Below are positions 37,129 to 42,517 of a stretch of DNA of 42,517 nucleotides, in pieces. The number at the start of each line of letters is the position of its first letter. Positions within the stretch are counted from its first letter, which is position 1. Origin of the DNA: an uncultured cyanobacterium (GTDB lineage: Bacteria > Cyanobacteriota > Cyanobacteriia > Gloeomargaritales > Gloeomargaritaceae); assembly GCA_937936705.1 (NCBI GenBank), contig CALHCP010000050.1, positions 1 to 42,517 on the forward strand, read 5' to 3'. Both the position numbers and the translations under genes were made by a program. Below the pieces are notes generated by a model that was not told where the DNA came from, did no database searches, and was given only the letters and a program-made list of their open reading frames with translations.

Positions 37129-40100
37129 CTAACTCACCTTAAACTGAGCCACGTTTTCTTGCAGTTCGGCCGCCACCCCCAACAGATGGGTAAAGGTATC
37201 GGCCACCGCCACCGACTGCTGGGAGGTTTGGTTGGCAATCTCCGCCACGTCTTGCATGGTTTGACTCACCACCGCCGAGGTTTGCGACTGGGCTTGGGCA
37301 GCCTGGGCAATTTCCCCCACCAGGGTACTGATTTGGGCAGTCACAGCCGCAATCTGGCTCAACCGTTGCCGCGCTTCCGCCACCAACTGCGTTCCCACCA
37401 CCACCTGTTCCGTCCCGGCTTCCATGGCCGCCACCACCTCGTTGGTTTCCGCTTGGATTTCCTCCACCAACTGTTCGATTTCGCCCGTGGCACTGGCCGA
37501 TTGCTGCGCCAACGAGCGCACTTCTTCCGCCACCACCGCAAACCCGCGACCTTCCTCCCCGGCGCGCGCCGCCTCAATTGCCGCATTCAAGGCCAGCAAA
37601 TTGGTCTGGGCGGCAAAATTGCCGATCAGGTTCACCACCCGCGAGATTTTTTGGGAGGCCTCACCCAGGCGTTTCACCTTTTTGGCCGTAGCCGCCACGG
37701 TTTCCCGAATCGCCGAAATCCCCTCCACCGTGCGGTTCATGGCCTCATCCCCCTCCTGCACCGTCTGGTTGGCCTGCTGAACCCGCAGTTCGGCACTGTG
37801 GGCATTGGCCGCCACCTGCTGAATGGACTGCACCATCTGCTGAATCTGCTGGAGCGCCACCCCAATCGCCTCCGCCTGCCGGGCCGCTTCCGATGACAGG
37901 GCATTCACCGGCGGGGCGCTTCTCTGGGCGGTATCCGCCACCGCCTGCGCCGCCACCTGCACCTGCTGCACAATCTGTTGCAAACTCTCCACAATCGCGT
38001 TGAAAAAGTCCGCCACCGTGCCCATTTCCCCGGAGGTCACCCGCGCCCGCACGGTCAAATCCCCCTTGAACGCCCCCTCAATGTCCCCCAAAAACTGGGC
38101 TAACTGGCCTTGAATCGCCTCCCGCTGCCGCTTTTGCTCCTCGGAAACCGCCTCGGCCTTCTGCCGCGCCTGCTCCACCTGCTCCAGCAAAATCGCCTGA
38201 TCCAGGGCAAAACCCACCTGCGCCGCCACCTGCCGCAGGAAATTGATTTCCATCTCCTGCCACGGGCGCGGGCCACTGCACTGGTGGGCGATCAGTAACC
38301 CCAACAACTTACCTTCGGCCAGAATCGGGGCCACCAAATTCGCCTTCACCGCAAAGGGTTCCAACTGCTGCAAATGACATTCCGTCAACCCGGCTTTGTA
38401 AATATCCGGCGTCGCTTGCACCCGTCCCCGCTGGTATTTCTCCACATATTTATCGGCAAAACAGGGGTCGGCAATTTGCGCACCCAGAGCCTTCGGCCAC
38501 GCCCCCGCCACCGCTTCCGCGACCACCGTTCCCTTCCAGGTTTCATCGAAGAGATAGACAATACACCGGTCGGATTTCAGGGCTTTTCGCACCTCTTGAA
38601 CCGTCGTGTTGTAAATATCCGAACGTCGCAAGCTCTGGCGAATTTTCGAGGTAATATCATTCACCAATTGCGCTTGAGTGGCGGCCAATTCCTGCTGCTT
38701 ACGCAGGGTTTCTTGTTCTTCTAAAGCCACCGCTTGGTCGAGGGCAAAACCCACCTGTACCGCCACTTTCCCCAGGAAATCCACTTCCAATTCCGTCCAC
38801 GGGCGCGGGCCGCTGCATTGATGGGCAATCAGCAAACCGAATAAGCGATTCCCCAACAGAATCGGCGCCACTAAATTCGCTTTCACCGCAAACGGCTCCA
38901 ACTGTTGCAAATGACAGGGCGTTAACCCCGCCTGGTAAATATCGGCAGTGGCCTTCACCCGACCCGCCCGGTACTGTTCCACATATTTATCCGCAAAACA
39001 GGGGTCGGCAATCAAGGCTCCCAAGGCGGGCGGATAACCGGGCGTGAGGGCTTCCGCCACCACCGTTCCCTGCCATTTTTCGTCAAAAAGATACACAATA
39101 CACCGATCCGCTTTCAGGGCATCTTTGACTTCCCAAACGGTGGTTTCGTAAATGGTTTTTCTCTGCAGGGATTCCCGGATTTTCGAGGTAATCCGGTTGA
39201 GCAATTGCTCCTGCTCGGCTTTGGCTTTTTGTTGCGCCAATAAATTGGCCTGATCCAGGGCAAAACCCACCTGCACAGCCACCTGCTGCATCAGTTCAAT
39301 TTCACCCCTCTGCCACTGGCGCGGGCCGCTGCATTGATGGGCAATCAACAAGCCGAACAATTGATTGCCTAACAAAATCGGGGCGACTAAATTGGCCTTG
39401 ACCGCAAAGGGTTCCAACTGCTGTAAATGGCACTCGGTTAACCCCGCCCGGTAAATATCCGGGGTGGCCTGCACCCGACCCCGCTGGTATTTTTCCACAT
39501 ATTTATCGGCAAAACAGGGGTCGGCAATCTGTGCCCCCAACGCCTTCGGCCAGCCCACCGCCACCGATTCGGCCACCACGGTTCCCTTCCAGGTTGCATC
39601 GAACAGATACACAAGACACCGGTCACTTTCCAGGGCTTCGCGCATCTGCTGCACCGTGGTTTGGAAAATCGCCTGCCGGTCGAGGGATTGACGAATCCGC
39701 AGGGTAATATCGTTGAGCAATTGCGCCAAATTCGCCTTGGTTTCCTGTTCCCGGCGCAGGGCTTCCTGCCGCTCCAGGGCAATCGCCTGATCCAGGGCAA
39801 AGCCCATCTGCAAGGCCACCTGCCGCGCCAATTCAATCTCGCCGGTTTGCCATTCCCGCGGGTCACCGCATTGATGGTTAATCAATAACCCCAACAATTT
39901 CCCTTCGACCAGAATGGGAGCAACCAGATTGGCTCTCACTTGGAACGGTTCCAACTGTTGCAGATGACACTGGGTTAAGCCGGCCTGGTAAATATCCGCC
40001 GTGGGTTTCACCCGTCCGGCGCGGTACTGCTCCACATACCGGTCGGCAAAACAGGGGTCGGCAATCTGCGCCCCCAACGCCTTAGGAAAGCGGGGATCGA

Positions 40101-41268
40101 CGGATTCCGCCACAATGGTGCCCTGCCACTGTTCATCAAACAAATACACCACGCAGCGATCCGATTTCAGGGCTTGGCGCAATTCCCGCACGGTCGTGTT
40201 GTAAATCGTTTGCCGGTCGAGAGATTCCCGCATTTTGGCGATAATTTGATTCAACAGAGCCGCTTGCGTCATCTGCATCTGTTGGCTTTGCCACAACTGG
40301 GCTTGCTCCAGGGCAAAACCCACCTGCACGGCCACCTGCGCCAAAAATTCCTGCTCCCCCGCCGACCACTGTCGGGTCTCCCCGCATTGGTGGGCAATCA
40401 GCAACCCCAGCAATTTCCCCTCCACCAAAATCGGGGTCACCAAATTGGCTTTGACCTGGAACCGCTCCAGAATTTGGATATGACAATTTTTTAACCCAGC
40501 ATTATAAATATCCCCCGTGGCCTGCACCCGCCCGGCTTGGTACTGGGTCACATACTCGCCCCGAAAACAGGGGTCGTCAATTTTTTCCTGCAACGCTTGC
40601 ACCCAACCCCGCCCCACCGACTCGGCCACCACCGTGCCCACCCAGTCGGCATCGAAGCGATAGACCAGCACCCGGTCGCACCGCAACACCTGCCGCACTT
40701 CCCGCACCGCCGTATCCATGATGGTTTGAGGGTCTTGGGTCTGCCGCAGTTGCCGCACCAATTCCCGAAACTGGTACGCCCGCTCCGTTTCCGCCTGCTG
40801 TTGTTCCTGAGCCGCTTGCAGTTGGGTCGCCAGCGCATTCAACTCCTGTGCCACCTGCGCCAGCTCATCCTCCCCCGGCAAAGACACCCGGGCTTGCCAA
40901 TCCCCCCGCCGCAGCCGTTGCGCCATCTGCATCAAAAGTAAAGCCGGTTTGGTCAACCCCTGCCCCAACAAGGCCGCCGCCGCCAAGCCGATGAGTACAC
41001 CCACCAGGGCTGCCGCCCCGCCCGCCAGGGTTTTCTGCTCCACCGTGGCAGCCGTCTCCTGGGGTAACAAAGCCTTGTAGGTCACCAGCCCGGCCACCGC
41101 CCCACACAAACCGGTCATCATCGCCAGAACCAACAACCGATTGCCCAGAGAACGAGGCGGGCGGGATGATTCCCCGGTCGCCGCCGCCATCTCCACAGGG
41201 GCAACCTCATGGGCGGTCAGGGCTGGCGAGCGGAGCGAAACCTTCGGTTTGGTCGGGGTGCGGGTCAT
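37129..41268 (-). CDS. pixJ: PixJ-like methyl-accepting chemotaxis receptor with five cyanobacteriochrome-type GAF domains
   Basis: A 1379-residue receptor, probably for phototaxis. Domains: TM1 about 43-65, TM2 about 81-103, HAMP about 104-156, five GAF domains (about 180-325, 352-497, 531-676, 703-848, 881-1026), a second HAMP-like segment about 1055-1105, and a methyl-accepting signalling domain to the end. The signalling tip at about 1209-1253 includes [20 protein letters not shown]. Each GAF has a DPCF motif (Cys234, 406, 585, 757, 935) and a Cys-His motif (Cys262, 434, 613, 785, 963), always 28 residues apart. In TePixJ (C494/C522) these two cysteines hold the bilin, so each GAF may bind phycoviolobilin or phycocyanobilin. 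The frame opens at 41571, but ATG 41268 (MTRTPTK) is the likely start, with no strong ribosome-binding site. A CheW gene lies 143 bp upstream. Confidence 0.93.
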   Translation of the reverse strand: MTRTPTKPKVSLRSPALTAHEVAPVEMAAATGESSRPPRSLGNRLLVLAMMTGLCGAVAGLVTYKALLPQETAATVEQKTLAGGAAALVGVLIGLAAAALLGQGLTKPALLLMQMAQRLRRGDWQARVSLPGEDELAQVAQELNALATQLQAAQEQQQAETERAYQFRELVRQLRQTQDPQTIMDTAVREVRQVLRCDRVLVYRFDADWVGTVVAESVGRGWVQALQEKIDDPCFRGEYVTQYQAGRVQATGDIYNAGLKNCHIQILERFQVKANLVTPILVEGKLLGLLIAHQCGETRQWSAGEQEFLAQVAVQVGFALEQAQLWQSQQMQMTQAALLNQIIAKMRESLDRQTIYNTTVRELRQALKSDRCVVYLFDEQWQGTIVAESVDPRFPKALGAQIADPCFADRYVEQYRAGRVKPTADIYQAGLTQCHLQQLEPFQVRANLVAPILVEGKLLGLLINHQCGDPREWQTGEIELARQVALQMGFALDQAIALERQEALRREQETKANLAQLLNDITLRIRQSLDRQAIFQTTVQQMREALESDRCLVYLFDATWKGTVVAESVAVGWPKALGAQIADPCFADKYVEKYQRGRVQATPDIYRAGLTECHLQQLEPFAVKANLVAPILLGNQLFGLLIAHQCSGPRQWQRGEIELMQQVAVQVGFALDQANLLAQQKAKAEQEQLLNRITSKIRESLQRKTIYETTVWEVKDALKADRCIVYLFDEKWQGTVVAEALTPGYPPALGALIADPCFADKYVEQYRAGRVKATADIYQAGLTPCHLQQLEPFAVKANLVAPILLGNRLFGLLIAHQCSGPRPWTELEVDFLGKVAVQVGFALDQAVALEEQETLRKQQELAATQAQLVNDITSKIRQSLRRSDIYNTTVQEVRKALKSDRCIVYLFDETWKGTVVAEAVAGAWPKALGAQIADPCFADKYVEKYQRGRVQATPDIYKAGLTECHLQQLEPFAVKANLVAPILAEGKLLGLLIAHQCSGPRPWQEMEINFLRQVAAQVGFALDQAILLEQVEQARQKAEAVSEEQKRQREAIQGQLAQFLGDIEGAFKGDLTVRARVTSGEMGTVADFFNAIVESLQQIVQQVQVAAQAVADTAQRSAPPVNALSSEAARQAEAIGVALQQIQQMVQSIQQVAANAHSAELRVQQANQTVQEGDEAMNRTVEGISAIRETVAATAKKVKRLGEASQKISRVVNLIGNFAAQTNLLALNAAIEAARAGEEGRGFAVVAEEVRSLAQQSASATGEIEQLVEEIQAETNEVVAAMEAGTEQVVVGTQLVAEARQRLSQIAAVTAQISTLVGEIAQAAQAQSQTSAVVSQTMQDVAEIANQTSQQSVAVADTFTHLLGVAAELQENVAQFKVS
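38191..40731 (-). repeat. Tandem array of five GAF-coding modules inside pixJ
   Basis: Modules of about 172-179 codons repeat five times at intervals of roughly 516-537 bases. Long near-identical DNA blocks recur, for example around the ACAGGGGTCGGCAAT segment (near 38463, 39000, 39525 and 40051). GAF3 and GAF5 are the most similar to each other at the protein level, and GAF1 the most divergent. Confidence 0.85.
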
Positions 41269-41411
41269 GGCTACTCGGGGTGGGTGTGGGGAAATAAACC
41301 TTGTTCTATGATGCCGTGTTACAAACAAAAATGGATGCTTACTGTGAAGTTTTATTAATCTAACGTTGCCCAAGGAAAAATGCTCCGTAATTCCCCTGAG
41401 ATGAGGGTGGC

Positions 41412-41894
41412 CTAGCCCGGTGAATTGACAGACAACGCCTGGAATATCCCCTGCCCGGCCAACACCAGGAAAAGGCGTTCGTCTGTGAGCCAATAGCCCC
41501 GCAGGCATTGGGCGAGGGTGGGCGACATTTCCGTACCGGGAGGGGATTGTAATTCGTCGAGGGGACACCAAAACATTTGCCCGACCTGGGCGACGACTAG
41601 GCCAAGGGGTTGTTTTTCGTGGGTAACAATGAGGACGTTATAGGTTAATTGCTGGGGATACAATTCCACAATTGAACCGAAGCCCAACCAAGCCGCCAAA
41701 TCCAACAACCACAGCACTTCTCCCCGCCAATTGGTAACGCCCATCACTGCCGGGAGCATATCGGGGATCGCCAGAATTTGTTGGGTAGGAATGGGTAAAA
41801 CTTCCAAGCATTCATGTGCCGCAAGCAGCGCCGGATTGGTCGGGGTCAGGGCAAAACTCAGGCAGAGTAAGGCTTGATTGGTGGTGGTGGACAT
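41412..41894 (-). CDS. CheW-like adaptor (PixI/PilI type)
   Basis: A 160-residue CheW-domain protein that couples a chemoreceptor to a CheA kinase. Motifs: [40 protein letters not shown] and [20 protein letters not shown], typical of cyanobacterial PixI and PilI. ATG 41894 is the natural start. It precedes the PixJ-like receptor gene on the same strand with 143 bp between them, so it is either an operon partner or separately transcribed. The kinase (PixL) and regulators (PixG, PixH) are not adjacent. Confidence 0.92.
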   Translation of the reverse strand: MSTTTNQALLCLSFALTPTNPALLAAHECLEVLPIPTQQILAIPDMLPAVMGVTNWRGEVLWLLDLAAWLGFGSIVELYPQQLTYNVLIVTHEKQPLGLVVAQVGQMFWCPLDELQSPPGTEMSPTLAQCLRGYWLTDERLFLVLAGQGIFQALSVNSPG

Positions 41895-41934
41895 GGCGTG
41901 GTTGGCGGCAATTAATCAATTAAATTAATATTAA

Positions 41935-42054
41935 GGAAACCTCTATAAATTACGGGTAAGCGGTCGCCGGGGCGCAGCCCCCGGCTTGGGTTCTCGCTCC
42001 ATTCGTTATTCTAGCGAGATCATGTTTTGCTGGTTGCCATAAATAGAGATGTCC
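41935..42054 (+). repeat. MITE-like element, 120 bp with TTAA flanks
   Basis: Left terminus GGAAACCTCTATAAATTACG, core GCGGTCGCCGGGGCGCAGCC, CTTGGGTTCTCG, TCTAGCGAGATCATGTTTTG, right terminus AAATAGAGATGTCC. TTAA at 41931-41934 and 42055-42058 flank it. Best-preserved copy in the window. Confidence 0.9.
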
Positions 42055-42080
42055 TTAATAATAAAAATAATAAATAATAA

Positions 42081-42314
42081 GGGAACCTTTATAAATAAAT
42101 TAATTTAATTACGAATCAGCGGTCGCCGGGGCGCAGTCCCCGATTCTCCATAAGGTTACCTCTATTTATGAGCGGTCGCAAGGGGCTCCCCCGCTTGGGT
42201 TCTCCGTAATTTGAGCGTTCTGGCCAGAGGATTTCCGCTGGGTTCCCATAATACCCATAGGTTGGACATTCCAGCGAGATGATTTTCTGCTGGTTCCAAT
42301 CAGTAGAGGTGCCC
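42081..42314 (+). repeat. Compound MITE-like element (one copy interrupted by, or fused to, another)
   Basis: A left end GGGAACCTTTATAAATAAAT and core at 42081-42150 run into a second left end (TAAGGTTACCTCTATTTATG, 42151-42170) with its own core GCGGTCGCAAGGGGC. The unit finishes with ATGATTTTCTGCTGGTTCC and the terminus AGTAGAGGTGCCC. This looks like insertion or recombination between copies. Confidence 0.75.
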
Positions 42315-42404
42315 ATCAGATTCAGAGGCCGCCCCTGCATCGTGCCCACTTTTCCCGGTTTGGCCGGAGTCCGATGCCCAAATGCTGACCAGCACTCTGC
42401 CGGT

Positions 42405-42517
42405 CTAATTGGGGTTCACTTTGGCCGCTTGGACGATTTGGGCAAACGTCTCAGGGTCAAAAATGCTCATCTGCGCCAGCATTTTGCGATTCAGGGCAAT
42501 GTTGGCCTTGGCCAGTT
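42405..42517 (-). CDS. rplT: 50S ribosomal protein L20, C-terminal part (cut by window edge)
   Basis: The last 37 codons read LAKANIALNRKMLAQMSIFD, then PETFAQIVQAAKVNPN. The LNRKxLAxxxxxDPxxF pattern is the conserved C-terminus of L20, a 23S rRNA-binding protein needed for early 50S assembly. The gene continues beyond the right edge. Confidence 0.9.
   Translation of the reverse strand, partial: LAKANIALNRKMLAQMSIFDPETFAQIVQAAKVNPN

Larger units (their letters stand above)
41895..42404. other. Gene-free region with repeat elements between the CheW gene and rplT
   Basis: No gene is supported in these 510 bases. It contains one perfect 120-bp repeat, an A/T-only spacer (42055-42080) and a compound repeat (42081-42314). 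No clear rplT terminator is visible in 42315-42404. Confidence 0.65.

Noticed and set aside
41269-41571. Upstream extension of the PixJ-like gene by 101 codons
   Set aside because: The extension is Pro/Arg/His-rich without family resemblance and overlaps the CheW gene out of frame; ATG 41268 gives a sensible N-terminus.
42116-42349. Small minus-strand open frames inside the repeat elements (also 34797-35021 and 26994-27200)
   Set aside because: They translate the repeat consensus itself, recur in several copies with different frames and stops, and have no ribosome-binding sites.

Overview
The window comes from a cyanobacterial chromosome. The evidence is a complete psbE-psbF-psbL-psbJ cluster (cytochrome b559 and two small photosystem II subunits), a P-II protein with the cyanobacterial Ser49/Tyr51 T-loop, glgC, a CruP-type carotenoid-cyclase homologue, a cystine C-S lyase of the Synechocystis type, and a PixJ-like chemoreceptor carrying cyanobacteriochrome GAF domains. 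Gene order is mosaic, as in unicellular cyanobacteria. A Gloeomargarita-like or other early-branching unicellular lineage would fit, but I cannot fix the genus by eye.

Layout. 1-5301: 5' end of infB, divergent rbgA/ylqF, glgC, an orphan PotB-type permease and a PATAN-REC response regulator. 5302-9006: an AT-rich gap, then a minus-strand run of a large GST-like protein, a small unknown and a metallo-beta-lactamase-fold protein. 9046-10853: tRNA-Leu(CAA), nth and a glycosyltransferase. 11036-13505: a tightly coupled trio (LapA-like, ubiX, TerB-like), a decayed IS5-family element and a small conserved unknown. 13770-21861: tgt, divergent typA, fba with a terminator, bcp coupled to a GHL10-type glycoside-hydrolase-like protein, and ackA. 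21994-26556: cystine lyase, psbEFLJ, holA and cruP. 27225-31226: a phosphohexomutase coupled to glnB, with rsmH and gltA on the other strand. 31335-34722: a probable gene remnant, tRNA-Leu(GAG), and rluE-anmK-murQ. 35189-37071: two small envelope-type genes and cdsA. 37129-41894: a 1379-residue PixJ-like receptor and its CheW partner. 42405-42517: 3' end of rplT.

Two things stand out. First, the PixJ-like receptor has five tandem GAF domains. Each has a DPCF motif and a Cys-His motif, and the two cysteines are 28 residues apart in every one. That is the two-cysteine arrangement of DXCF cyanobacteriochromes such as TePixJ, so the protein looks like a multi-chromophore blue/green-type phototaxis sensor built from nearly identical modules. 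Second, about sixteen copies or fragments of a roughly 120-bp element are scattered through the intergenic regions. Intact copies end in GGGAACCTCTAT / ATAGAGGTGCCC and are flanked by TTAA or CTAG duplications, which fits the YTAR target of IS5-group transposases. A decayed IS5-type transposase gene at about 12.7-13.0 kb has the same ends, so the family looks like MITEs derived from that IS. One copy fills the cruP-holA spacer and its terminal repeat appears to supply the Shine-Dalgarno sequence of holA.

Many neighbouring genes are joined by 4-base ATGA overlaps: TerB-like/ubiX/LapA-like, GHL10/bcp, glnB/phosphohexomutase and psbE/psbF. A perfect GTA-N8-TAC NtcA-type site lies between glnB and rsmH. 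All positions and motif counts were read by eye; no database search was run.
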